64,000 nucleotides of DNA from JBFWVD01 sp050246915 (GTDB lineage: Bacteria; Actinomycetota; Acidimicrobiia; Acidimicrobiales; Ilumatobacteraceae). A program made the position numbers and the translations under genes. The notes below the pieces were generated by a model. That model searched no databases, was not told where the DNA came from, and saw only the letters and a program-made list of their open reading frames with translations. Location of the stretch: positions 21,132 to 85,131 of the forward strand of contig JBFWVD010000016.1 of the NCBI GenBank assembly GCA_050246915.1, written 5' to 3'. Shown here piece after piece: positions 8,106 to 16,955 of this stretch (position 1 is its first letter; each line of letters begins with the position of its first letter).

Positions 8106-9467
8106 TCAGCCTTTCCGGACCGATGTGCCCGACTTGGACGTCTCGACGACCCAACCAGCGGCTTGTAGTTCGGCGCGCAACGCGTCGGCGGTGGCGAAGT
8201 CCTTCGCCGCCCGCGCCGCGTCAATTCCAGTTGCTTTGGCTGCGATCTCGGCGGGTACCTCGCCCTCGACCTTGGGTACCAGTCCGACGGCGTCGAGCAT
8301 GGAGCGCACCGCAGCCACGAGCGGTGCGGCATCGGCGGGTCGTCCCTCGTCGAGCGCGGCGTTCCCACGGCGGATGGCATCGAATACCGCGTCGATGGCT
8401 CTCGGCGTGTTGAGGTCATCGTCCATGGCCGAGCGGAAGGCGTTCAGCACGTCTGCGTCGGGCTCGGACGCAGCGGTCGACGCGGTGCGCCGAGCGAACG
8501 AGTCGATTCGGCCGAGGGCGGTCTCGGCCGCGCCGATGGTCTCGCGATCGACGGTGAGCGGTGATCGATAGTGCGATTGCAGTACCAGGAGGCGATACGC
8601 CCGCGGATCGACGGTCTCGATGAGATCGAGCAGGTTCGTGAAGTTGCCGAGGCTCTTGGACATCTTCTCGCCCGACGAATCGACCACGAACCCGTTGTGC
8701 ATCCAGTGGTTGGCGAACGTGCGACCGAGAGCCACAGCCTGGGCGCGTTCGTTCTCGTGATGGGGAAAGCGCAGATCCTGCCCACCGGTGTGCAGATCGA
8801 AGCCCTCACCCAGGATGTCGAGGCTCATCACCACGCACTCGGTGTGCCACCCGGGGCGACCGTCGCCGAACGGAGCAGGCCACGACGGCTCCCCCGGCTT
8901 GGTGAACTTCCACAACGCGAAGTCGGCCGGATGGTGCTTCTCGCCGCTTCCGACCAACTCGCGTTCGCCGCCTCCGGCCAGCATCTGGTCGAGGGACTGC
9001 CGTGCCAGGAGCCCATAGTCGGCGACCTTCTCCACCGACAGGTATGCGCCGTCGCTGGTGACGTAGGCCGCGCCCCGGTCGATGAGGTCCTGGACCATGG
9101 TTGCCATCTCGGTGACGTACTGCGTCGCATGGGGAACGTGTGTGGGCCGCATGATGCCCAGCGCATCCATGGCGTTGAACCAGATGGTCTCGCACTTGGT
9201 GGCGATCTCTTGCCAGGGTCGGCCCTCGCTGTTGGCCCGGTCGATGATCTTGTCGTCGATGTCGGTGATGTTCGAGACGAACTCCACCTCGAGCCCGGTC
9301 CAGATGAGATAGCGGCGCAATACGTCGTAGGTGAGGGCGTAGCGACCGTGCCCGAGGTGAGGGGGTCCGTAGACGGTGGGACCACACGTGTACAGGCCGA
9401 CCTTGCCGGGCTGGCGGGTGGCCAGCTCTCTGACGATGCCGTCGGTCGAGTCGTGGAGTCGGATCAC
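8106..9467 (-). CDS. cysS: Cysteine--tRNA ligase
   Basis: A 453-residue class I aminoacyl-tRNA synthetase that charges tRNA-Cys. It begins with the zinc-ligand and HIGH region YTCGPTVYG...HLGHGR (HIGH reads HLGH), has further zinc ligands in TECVVM and the HHENE segment, and the KMSKS loop EKMSKSLGN. A C-terminal helical DALR-type domain follows. The related mycothiol enzyme MshC was considered, but the TCGPTVYG start and the long C-terminal domain fit CysRS better. It is divergent from valS across a 94-base gap that must carry both promoters, and is followed two bases later by an MFS gene. Confidence 0.93.
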   Translation of the reverse strand: MIRLHDSTDGIVRELATRQPGKVGLYTCGPTVYGPPHLGHGRYALTYDVLRRYLIWTGLEVEFVSNITDIDDKIIDRANSEGRPWQEIATKCETIWFNAMDALGIMRPTHVPHATQYVTEMATMVQDLIDRGAAYVTSDGAYLSVEKVADYGLLARQSLDQMLAGGGERELVGSGEKHHPADFALWKFTKPGEPSWPAPFGDGRPGWHTECVVMSLDILGEGFDLHTGGQDLRFPHHENERAQAVALGRTFANHWMHNGFVVDSSGEKMSKSLGNFTNLLDLIETVDPRAYRLLVLQSHYRSPLTVDRETIGAAETALGRIDSFARRTASTAASEPDADVLNAFRSAMDDDLNTPRAIDAVFDAIRRGNAALDEGRPADAAPLVAAVRSMLDAVGLVPKVEGEVPAEIAAKATGIDAARAAKDFATADALRAELQAAGWVVETSKSGTSVRKG

Positions 9468-9561
9468 GACCCGGCAGCGTAACGACCCGAGCGGGCGGAG
9501 CCCTGTTCAGATCCCAGTTCGTGGGGTGGGAGCCACGTCGGGCTGCTTCAATGGACGGCTT

Positions 9562-12120
9562 ATGGCTGCCCCCGACAAACCGACGCTCGATGGTCTCGAA
9601 GCCCGCTGGACGCAGTCCTGGGAGCAGAGCGGCACCTATCGGTTCGACCGGACCGCACAACGGTCCGAGGTGTACTCCATCGACACCCCGCCGCCGACCG
9701 TCTCGGGCTCGCTGCACGTCGGCCACGTGTTCAGCTACACCCACACCGACACCATCGCCCGCTATCAGCGCATGCGTGGTCGCAAGGTGTTCTATCCGAT
9801 GGGTTGGGACGACAACGGCCTGCCCACCGAGCGACGGGTGCAGAACTACTTCGGGGTGCGCTGCGAACCGGCTTTGGCGTACGACCCCGAGTTCGTCGCC
9901 CCGGCGGAGCCGCCCAAGCAGACCCTGTCGATCAGCCGCCCGAACTTCATCGAACTGTGCGAACGCCTCACGGCTGAGGACGAGCGAGCGTTCGAGGATC
10001 TGTTCCGACGGCTCGGTCTCTCCATCGATTGGAGCCTCACCTACACCACCATCGAACCCAGCTCGCGTCGTGTGAGCCAGCGGGCGTTCCTGCGCAACCT
10101 GTCGCGTGGCGAGGCGTACTCGGCCGAGGCACCTACGTTGTGGGACGTCGACTTCCGCACCGCGGTGGCCCAAGCCGAGCTGGAAGATCGCGAACTGCCC
10201 GGCGCGTATCACTCGTTGGCCTTCCACAAGGCCGACGGCAGCGGTGACGTGATCATCGAGACCACTCGTCCTGAGCTGCTCGGTGCTTGCGTGGCGCTGG
10301 TGGCCCATCCCGATGACGAGCGTTACCAGCCGCTGTTCGGCACCAACGTCCGCACCCCGCTCTATGGCGTGGACGTGCCCGTGGTGGCCCACGCGCTGGC
10401 CGATCCCGAGAAGGGCTCGGGCATCGCCATGATCTGTACGTTCGGCGATCTCACCGACGTGATCTGGTGGCGCGAGTTGCAGCTGCCGACGCGGGCCATC
10501 GTCGGACGTGACGGCCGCATCGTCGCCACACCCCACGACGCCATCACGTCATCGACGGGACGTGACAACTACGCCGCCATCGCCGGCAAGACGGTGAAGC
10601 AGGCGCAAGTGATCGTGGTCGAGCAGCTGCAGGCATCGGGCGAGTTGCTCGGCGAGCTGAAGAAGATCACCCATCCGGTGAAGTTCTTCGAGAAGGGCGA
10701 TCGTCCCCTCGAGATCGTCACGAGCCGCCAGTGGTACATCCGCAACGGCGGACGCGAGCAACCGCTGCGCGATGCGTTCTTGGCACGCGGCGCCGAACTG
10801 CGCTGGCATCCCGGCTTCATGAAGCACCGCTACGACAACTGGGTCGGCGGACTCAACGGCGACTGGCTCATCAGCCGCCAGCGCTTCTTCGGCGTGCCCG
10901 TGCCGCTGTGGTACCCGATCGATGCCGACGGTGTCATCGGATACGAGTGGCCCATCGTCCCCGATGAGTCGGCGCTGCCCATCGATCCGTCCAGCGATGT
11001 GCCGCCGGGGTACACCGCCGATCAGCGCGGTGAACCCGGCGGGTTCATCGGCGACCCGGACGTCATGGACACCTGGGCCACCAGCTCACTTTCGCCGCAG
11101 ATCGCCGGACGATGGGAGGACGATCCCGAACTGTTCTCTCGCGTGTTCCCGATGGACCTGCGCCCCCAGAGCCACGAGATCATCCGCACCTGGCTGTTCT
11201 CGACCGTGGTGCGCGCTCATCTCGAGCACGGCTCGCTGCCGTGGGCCAACGCATCGATCTCGGGCTGGATCCTCGATCCCGATCGCAAGAAGATGTCGAA
11301 GTCGAAGGGCAACGTCGTCACGCCCATCGATCTGCTGGAGAAGTACGGCTCCGACGCCATCCGCTACTGGGCAGCGTGCGCCCGTCCCGGTGTGGACACC
11401 GCGTTCGACGAAGGTCAGATGAAGATCGGCCGCAAGCTGGCCAACAAGCTCCTCAACGTCTCCAAGTTCGTGCTGGGCCTGGGCGAGGTGGCAACCGGAG
11501 TTGACATCGCGGTGGCCTCGGTGACCGAGCCCATCGACCTTGCACTGCTGGCTCGCATGTCCGACCTCATCGGTGAAGCCACCAAGGCCTTCGACGACTA
11601 TGACTACGCACGCGCGCTCGAGCGCACCGAGGCGATGTTCTGGTCGTTCTGTGACGACCACGTGGAACTGGTGAAGTCACGGGCGTACGGATCGTTGGGC
11701 GAGGCGGCGCAGCAGTCGGCGCTGGTCTCCTTGCGGCTCGCGCTCTCGGCGTTCCAGCGCCTGTTCGCCCCCTTCCTTCCCTTTGTCGCCGAAGAGGTGT
11801 GGGGATGGTGGCAGGACGGATCGGTGCACACCACGTCGTGGCCGGAGTCGTTCGGTGTGAGCGCCGATCAGCGAATCGGCGACGACGCCGCGTGGCTGCT
11901 CGGTGAGATCCGTCGGGCCAAGACCGAAGCCAAGCGTTCGATGCGGGCGCCGGTGGCGACGCTGGTGGCCACGGTGGGTACCGAGATGCGCTCGCGCCTG
12001 GAACTGGTGGCGGCCGATCTCAAACAAGCCGGCAACGTGGACTCGTTCACGTTGGCCACTGGCGACGGTGAGCCGACTGTGGCCATCGAGCTCGGCGAGG
12101 ACCCGCCCCCGGCGAGCTGA
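9562..12120 (+). CDS. valS: Valine--tRNA ligase
   Basis: An 852-residue class I synthetase that charges tRNA-Val. The HIGH motif is PPPTVSGSLHVGH near residues 49-61, an editing (CP1) domain follows, and KMSKSKGN lies near residue 580. The anticodon-binding helical domain (SKFVLGLGEV onwards) and a short C-terminal tail complete it; the long coiled-coil tail of many ValRS is reduced, consistent with the shorter actinobacterial form. ATG 9562 is chosen because the protein homologous to the family begins MAAPDKPTLDGLEARW; an in-frame extension to 9376 would overlap divergent cysS. No T-box leader is visible in the short upstream gap. Confidence 0.94.
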   Translation: MAAPDKPTLDGLEARWTQSWEQSGTYRFDRTAQRSEVYSIDTPPPTVSGSLHVGHVFSYTHTDTIARYQRMRGRKVFYPMGWDDNGLPTERRVQNYFGVRCEPALAYDPEFVAPAEPPKQTLSISRPNFIELCERLTAEDERAFEDLFRRLGLSIDWSLTYTTIEPSSRRVSQRAFLRNLSRGEAYSAEAPTLWDVDFRTAVAQAELEDRELPGAYHSLAFHKADGSGDVIIETTRPELLGACVALVAHPDDERYQPLFGTNVRTPLYGVDVPVVAHALADPEKGSGIAMICTFGDLTDVIWWRELQLPTRAIVGRDGRIVATPHDAITSSTGRDNYAAIAGKTVKQAQVIVVEQLQASGELLGELKKITHPVKFFEKGDRPLEIVTSRQWYIRNGGREQPLRDAFLARGAELRWHPGFMKHRYDNWVGGLNGDWLISRQRFFGVPVPLWYPIDADGVIGYEWPIVPDESALPIDPSSDVPPGYTADQRGEPGGFIGDPDVMDTWATSSLSPQIAGRWEDDPELFSRVFPMDLRPQSHEIIRTWLFSTVVRAHLEHGSLPWANASISGWILDPDRKKMSKSKGNVVTPIDLLEKYGSDAIRYWAACARPGVDTAFDEGQMKIGRKLANKLLNVSKFVLGLGEVATGVDIAVASVTEPIDLALLARMSDLIGEATKAFDDYDYARALERTEAMFWSFCDDHVELVKSRAYGSLGEAAQQSALVSLRLALSAFQRLFAPFLPFVAEEVWGWWQDGSVHTTSWPESFGVSADQRIGDDAAWLLGEIRRAKTEAKRSMRAPVATLVATVGTEMRSRLELVAADLKQAGNVDSFTLATGDGEPTVAIELGEDPPPAS

Positions 12121-12150
12121 ACGCTCGATCGAGATCGGTAGCGGCACGAC

Positions 12151-13149
12151 TCAGCTCGGCGGCAGCTCTGCGGTGTCCTCATCGCTGGGCGTAGCTGGCG
12201 GTGTGGGCAACAGCACCATGGTGGGGCCGGCGTCGGGCAACGGCAACGTGCCGACGCGTGCCGCGTCCATCACCGCCGACCGCAAACGACGTTGCACCTC
12301 GTGTTGACGCGCCGGGCGGGTGCGCACCACCAGTCGCAAGATCATGCGATCGTCGAGGAGATCCTGCACACCGAGCACCCGCGGTTCGGCCAATACGATG
12401 GCGGCGATCTCGGGCGGGTCGATGGCCCGATGTGCGGCGTCGAGCAGCGCGCTGGTGGCCTGTGCCTCACCCATGGTGCGGGCCACCGGTACGTCGAGTA
12501 CGGCGTTCGCCCAACCCTGCGACAGGTTGGCCACACGCGCGATGTTGCCGTGCGGGACGTGCCACACCTTGCCGTGGGCATCGCGCAGCTGCACCGAGCG
12601 CAGCGACACCTTCTCGACCGTGCCTTCGACATGGCCGACATCGATGAGATCTCCGACGCCGTATTGATCTTCGGCCACCACGAACACGCCGGCCAAGAAG
12701 TCGCGCACCACCTGTTGCGCACCGAAGCCGACCGCGCCACCGATGACGGTTGCGGTCACGACGAAGGCACCGAGGTTGATGCCGAGCTCCGACACGATCG
12801 TGATCGCGGCGATGGCCCAGATGACGCCGATCGTGGCCGAACGCAGTACCGATGACACCGTGCGGGTACGCAGCTGGGCGCGCTCTCGATCAGACGGCGC
12901 AAGGCCCGCCATCATCGTGAAGCCCGACGTGGCGCGTGTGATGACGCGGCGCGCCATCTTGGTGACGAACCACGCCACCAACAAGATGATCGTGATCCGG
13001 AGAGGAGCCCTGAGGAACCAGTCGCCGATGTTGGCTAGGGTCTCGTTGCCAGTGCGCTCTCGGATCCAATCGCACACCGTTCGGTCCCCACACTCGGAAC
13101 CCGCACGCCACTGCATCGCCACCGACAGTATCGAGCCGGAGACGTGCAT
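12151..13149 (-). CDS. Small-conductance mechanosensitive channel (MscS family)
   Basis: A 332-residue membrane protein with an N-terminal periplasmic or loop segment holding two cysteines, two to three membrane helices, the glycine/alanine-rich pore helix (VIGGAVGFGAQQVVRDFLAG) and the beta domain start YGVGDLIDVGHVEGTVEKVSLRS that is diagnostic of MscS. It should open under membrane tension to release osmolytes. I start at ATG 13147-13149; ATG 13111-13113 is an alternative. The C-terminus ends in a proline- and threonine-rich tail. It is divergent from the L,D-transpeptidase gene with about 55 bases between, so both envelope-stress genes may share a control region. Confidence 0.9.
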   Translation of the reverse strand: MHVSGSILSVAMQWRAGSECGDRTVCDWIRERTGNETLANIGDWFLRAPLRITIILLVAWFVTKMARRVITRATSGFTMMAGLAPSDRERAQLRTRTVSSVLRSATIGVIWAIAAITIVSELGINLGAFVVTATVIGGAVGFGAQQVVRDFLAGVFVVAEDQYGVGDLIDVGHVEGTVEKVSLRSVQLRDAHGKVWHVPHGNIARVANLSQGWANAVLDVPVARTMGEAQATSALLDAAHRAIDPPEIAAIVLAEPRVLGVQDLLDDRMILRLVVRTRPARQHEVQRRLRSAVMDAARVGTLPLPDAGPTMVLLPTPPATPSDEDTAELPPS

Positions 13150-13204
13150 GATCGGACACCGAACCCATTCGTCGAGCAACCATCGTTCCCGCACGCGGCG
13201 GGCG

Positions 13205-14431
13205 ATGAGTTGGTTGTATCGAGCACTTCGTCCAGCGCGAACGTTCGTCGCCGCCGTCGCGGCGTCGCTCGGCGTCCTCCTCGCCTCGGTGGCATTCAGC
13301 GCCGGGCCAGTGGTCGACACGTCCGGTCAGCTCGCGGCGGACAATGTGTGGCCGAACACCACGCCAGTTGCCATCAGCGCATCTTTGGGGCGTGGGTTCT
13401 GGCTGGTCACGGCCGAAGGAGCGGTGTATTCCTACGAGGGGGCTCAGTACTTCGGTGGGGCCAACGGGGTCGCGCTGCACTCGCCCATCGTCGATCTGGT
13501 GGGTACCCCGACCGGTGAGGGCTACTGGCTGGTCGCCGCAGACGGCGGCGTGTTCACCTTCGGAGACGCGCTCTTTGCCGGCTCCGCCGCCGGATTGGGC
13601 GACGTCGTGGCCGGCGCGTCGACGGCGTCCGGTGCCGGCTATTGGCTCGTGACCTCGTCGGGTCAGGTCCGGGCGTTCGGCGATGCCGCCGACTTCGGCT
13701 CGCTCGACATCGGGTCGAAGATCATCGACATCGTCGCAACCCCGGGCGAGAGTGGCTACACCCTGATCGGGGCCGACGGCGGGACCTTCACCTTCGGCAC
13801 CGCTCCGTTCCTCGGGTCCGCCGTCGGTCAGGCGGATGCGCCGATCGTGGCCGCCGTGCCCGAAGGTGCCGCCGGCCTGTGGCTCATCTCCCAGCGCGGC
13901 ACGGTGTATCCACTCGGCACAGCCGCACCCCGACCGCCCATCGTCACCGATGGCTCGAGCGTCGGACAGACGATCGTCAGCGGCGACGGTGCCGGCTTCC
14001 GGGCACTCAGCGCCCCCCTGGCGCGGCTGGCGAACCTCGCACCCCTGCCCGCCGATACCGGCAACGGCAAGCGCGTCGTGTACTCGAACATCGGCCAGCA
14101 GGTGTGGCTGGTGGACGCCAACAACGCCGTGGTCCGCACGTTCCGTGTCTCGGGCAAGCAGGGCGTGCCGCGGCCGGGCAACTACTCGATCATCTCCCAG
14201 AGTCGGCGCACCAACTCAACGATCAACCCGAGCATCTGGATGCGCAACATGAGCCGCTTCATCCCCAAGATCGGCTTCCATGAGATCCCGATCCGGGTCT
14301 CGACGCCGATGCAGACGCTCGACGAACTCGGCCAGTACCGCAGCCATGGTTGCGTGCGCCTCGCCCCGGAAGACGCTGCGTTCCTCTACGACTGGGTGGA
14401 CGTCGGCACGCCGGTCATCGTCCCCAACTGA
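13205..14431 (+). CDS. L,D-transpeptidase with N-terminal tandem repeats
   Basis: A 408-residue exported protein. A signal peptide covers about residues 1-36 (hydrophobic AAVAASLGVLLASVAFS). Residues 60-250 hold five repeats of about 40 residues of the form G-Y-W-L-V-x-x-D-G-G-V-F-T-F-G-D-A, a WD/propeller-like pattern. The C-terminal YkuD catalytic domain carries the motif RSHGCVRL with the nucleophile Cys383 and an upstream histidine in GFHEIPIR. The enzyme should make 3-3 cross-links in peptidoglycan or attach proteins to it; the repeats probably bind wall polymer or a partner. ATG 13205 is the start that puts the signal peptide at the N-terminus. Its stop overlaps the convergent PAP2 gene by 17 bases. 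Confidence 0.88.
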   Translation: MSWLYRALRPARTFVAAVAASLGVLLASVAFSAGPVVDTSGQLAADNVWPNTTPVAISASLGRGFWLVTAEGAVYSYEGAQYFGGANGVALHSPIVDLVGTPTGEGYWLVAADGGVFTFGDALFAGSAAGLGDVVAGASTASGAGYWLVTSSGQVRAFGDAADFGSLDIGSKIIDIVATPGESGYTLIGADGGTFTFGTAPFLGSAVGQADAPIVAAVPEGAAGLWLISQRGTVYPLGTAAPRPPIVTDGSSVGQTIVSGDGAGFRALSAPLARLANLAPLPADTGNGKRVVYSNIGQQVWLVDANNAVVRTFRVSGKQGVPRPGNYSIISQSRRTNSTINPSIWMRNMSRFIPKIGFHEIPIRVSTPMQTLDELGQYRSHGCVRLAPEDAAFLYDWVDVGTPVIVPN

Positions 14432-15485
14432 GGCCGGGCACCTTGGGCACCGGGCGATACGTCGTCGGCCGCCCGCCGGTGTCCCACCCGCGGCGAGCTT
14501 CGAACCACGCCCAGAATCGGAATGCTGCCCACACGCACACGAGGCCGGCGAGCGCATCGACCACGTAGTGCTCGCCGCCGTAGACGATGGTGAACACCAT
14601 CATCGTGGGGTGGATGAGCAGCAAGGGGCGCAGCCAGCGTCGCTCGATCATCGGCCAGAGGAAGGCGGCCAGGATCATGGCGTAGGCCGCGTGCAAGGAC
14701 GGGATGGCGGCCACGGTGTTGAAGGTGCCCTGGCCCTTGTCGATGAGGCTGCGAGCGAAGTGCAGCCCGACCTTCGACCATCCGTTCTGCGCGATGCGGC
14801 TGACCGGTTCGATGTGTCCTTGTTCGGCCGCCATCCACGGCGGTGCGGTGGGGGCGATGCAGAACACCGCCACGCCGAGGAAGCTCACCGTGAGCAACCG
14901 GGTGATGAACATCCGATAGAGCGGTCGGCGCTTGGCCCACAAGATCGCCGCGACCACGAGCGGCACGAAGAAATGCGTCACGTAGGTGAACGCGACGATG
15001 ACCTCCCACCAATGCACGGTTCCGCGGTCGTAGAGCTGTTGCTGGAACCACACCGTGGGCACGTTGCCGAAGAAGAGCGCCTTCTCGACGTCGATCTGGG
15101 CGGTGACGTGGACGGGGAGACCGAGATCGTTGGCGGCGCCGCGTGAGAAGTCGTAGGCGAGGAAGAAGCCGAGGAACGGTGTCCAGTCGATGAGCAATCG
15201 ACGTGCATCGCCCCAGGAGCGGCCGATGCAGCCGATGGCCAGTGTGGGCAGGATCCACATGGCCAGTCGCTCTCGGTCGAACGGCACGCCTGAGCGCTGC
15301 GCACTCCACACGAACCCCACGACCAGCAGCCCCATGGCGCTCCAGCGCAGGAACCGCAATCGCTGGCCGAGCCCCGGCAATCGGGACCGCGAGGGCGCGA
15401 CGTCGACGACCTCGTCGACGTCGTCGTCGAGATCGTTCACGTCGAGATCCGACGATGAACCGCCGGTGAACGCCACGTCCTGCAA
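14415..15485 (-). CDS. PAP2-superfamily membrane phosphatase / inositolphosphotransferase-like
   Basis: A 356-residue integral membrane protein with an acidic cytoplasmic N-terminus (DLDDDVDEVVDV) and about six helices. The PAP2 phosphatase motifs are present: SLHAAYA (C2, with catalytic histidine) and GGEHYVVDALAG (C3). Members of this branch dephosphorylate lipid phosphates or transfer inositol phosphate to lipids. Divergent from the LCP gene by 66 bases and convergent with the L,D-transpeptidase, it sits among envelope genes, so a cell-envelope lipid role is likely. Confidence 0.85.
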   Translation of the reverse strand: MQDVAFTGGSSSDLDVNDLDDDVDEVVDVAPSRSRLPGLGQRLRFLRWSAMGLLVVGFVWSAQRSGVPFDRERLAMWILPTLAIGCIGRSWGDARRLLIDWTPFLGFFLAYDFSRGAANDLGLPVHVTAQIDVEKALFFGNVPTVWFQQQLYDRGTVHWWEVIVAFTYVTHFFVPLVVAAILWAKRRPLYRMFITRLLTVSFLGVAVFCIAPTAPPWMAAEQGHIEPVSRIAQNGWSKVGLHFARSLIDKGQGTFNTVAAIPSLHAAYAMILAAFLWPMIERRWLRPLLLIHPTMMVFTIVYGGEHYVVDALAGLVCVWAAFRFWAWFEARRGWDTGGRPTTYRPVPKVPGLSWGR

Positions 15486-15551
15486 GGTGAACGACGATAG
15501 TCACCAGACCCTGCTGGGGCAGATCGCCCCGCCGCCAGTAGCGTTGCCCCG

Positions 15552-16910
15552 ATGTCCGTGCTGAGTGGCGACGTGGTGCGCAAGAACGCACCCAAATCGC
15601 GCAAGATCCGCCGCACGTGGCCGCAGCGCATGGTCATCGTCTTCAACCTGGGCGTGGCCATGGCCTGCCTCGGGGGTGCGCTCGCCCTCAACTATGGCCG
15701 TGACACCGTCAACTCGATCACCCGAGTGAAGCTCACCCCCGGGGTGCTCGATCCCACCGGTGTCGCCGATGGCACCGACGCAACCTTCATTGACAGCTCG
15801 GGCTTCAGCACGGCGGAGAACTGGCTCATCACCGGTACCGATGCGCGGTCCAAGGACAACTGTGGCATCTCGCCCGACTCGCCCTACGCCGGGGCGTTCG
15901 GCAAGGACGGCATCGGTGATCGCAGCGACACGATCATGGTGATGCGCATCGATCCCAACACCAACTTCGCGGCGATGCTGTCGTTCCCGCGAGATCTGTG
16001 GGTGAAGATCGGGGGCACCAAGCGGTCCGATCGCATCAACGCGGCGTTCGACCCGACCAATCCCGAGCGACTCATCCAGACGGTGAAGGAGAACTTCAAC
16101 ATCCCGATCAACCACTACGCGTCGATCGGGTTCTGTGGATTCAAGGATCTCGTCGATGCACTCGGTGGGGTGCAGATCCCCTTCGATCGCTACGTCCGCG
16201 ACAAGAACACCGGCTTCGCGACGGGTATCGAATGCAAGGAGCTCAACGGAGAGGCGGCGCTGGCGTATGCGCGCAGCCGCCATCTGCAGACCTCCACCGA
16301 TGGCAAGAAGTGGAAGGAAGACGGAGCGTCGGACTGGAGTCGCATCCGTCGCCAGCAGGACCTGATCAAGCGCATCGGGCAGAAGCTCGCCGACGCTGGC
16401 ATCGCCACGAACCCCGGGCGGCTCAACGCAGTGGTGAAGGCGGCGGTCTCGAACATCGACATCGAAGAGGGCGTGGCGGTCAAGGACCTGCTCAAGTTGG
16501 CCACCCGTATGCGCAACCTCGACCCTGCCACCATCCGCACCTTCACGGTGAGCGGCACTGGCAGCGTTCAGAACGGTTCCTCGGTGATCATGTATCGCAA
16601 GGGCAACACCAACAACGAGAACGTGTTCAAGGTGTTCCGGGGCGAGGCCACTCCCGCCGACGCGAAGACAGCCGAAGAGCTCGAGGCAGAGTCGACCTCC
16701 AGCACCGGGCCGAGTGATACCAGCGCTTCGCCGGGTACCACCGCGGCGCCGACGACCACGGTGCGGGCCGGGACCACGACGACGGCGAGCGGTGGCGACG
16801 GTGCGACAACGACGATTGCGCCCGATGATGTCGAGGTGGTCGAGATCGATGACGTGCTGGCACAGCAGGCCAACTCGTTCGTCCCAGGAGACGATCCGAC
16901 CTGTCGTTGA
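15552..16910 (+). CDS. LytR-CpsA-Psr (LCP) family cell-wall ligase
   Basis: A 452-residue protein with a basic cytoplasmic start, one membrane helix (about residues 27-47) and an extracellular LCP domain. LCP hallmarks are NWLITGTDAR, GDRSDTIMVMRID, AMLSFPRDLWVKI, RINAAF and the arginine-rich ALAYARSRHLQ. LCP enzymes transfer polyprenyl-linked glycopolymers such as teichoic acid or arabinogalactan onto peptidoglycan. The last about 80 residues are a serine/threonine-rich linker ending DPTCR with no second domain. ATG 15552 starts the protein; the upstream 66 bases separate it from the divergent PAP2 gene. Confidence 0.93.
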   Translation: MSVLSGDVVRKNAPKSRKIRRTWPQRMVIVFNLGVAMACLGGALALNYGRDTVNSITRVKLTPGVLDPTGVADGTDATFIDSSGFSTAENWLITGTDARSKDNCGISPDSPYAGAFGKDGIGDRSDTIMVMRIDPNTNFAAMLSFPRDLWVKIGGTKRSDRINAAFDPTNPERLIQTVKENFNIPINHYASIGFCGFKDLVDALGGVQIPFDRYVRDKNTGFATGIECKELNGEAALAYARSRHLQTSTDGKKWKEDGASDWSRIRRQQDLIKRIGQKLADAGIATNPGRLNAVVKAAVSNIDIEEGVAVKDLLKLATRMRNLDPATIRTFTVSGTGSVQNGSSVIMYRKGNTNNENVFKVFRGEATPADAKTAEELEAESTSSTGPSDTSASPGTTAAPTTTVRAGTTTTASGGDGATTTIAPDDVEVVEIDDVLAQQANSFVPGDDPTCR

Positions 16911-16937
16911 GAGGTCGCAGCTCAGCGCCTGGGTGTT

Positions 16938-16953
16938 GTCAAGATCTGTTGAC
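16938..16953. repeat. Perfect GTCAA-N6-TTGAC palindrome
   Basis: A third perfect copy, in the 45-base gap between the convergent ends of the LCP gene and the alcohol dehydrogenase. A site between two gene ends cannot be a promoter operator for either, which argues that the motif is not a simple transcription-factor site. Confidence 0.6.
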
Positions 16954-16955
16954 GC

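Noticed and set aside
8106..9467. Possible MshC (mycothiol ligase) instead of CysS
   Set aside because: The YTCGPTVYG opening, HHENE zinc segment and long C-terminal helical domain fit cysteine--tRNA ligase; MshC is shorter and diverges at these points.
9468..9561. T-box or other leader riboswitch for valS
   Set aside because: Only 94 bases separate cysS and valS starts, with no stem I or T-box sequence visible.
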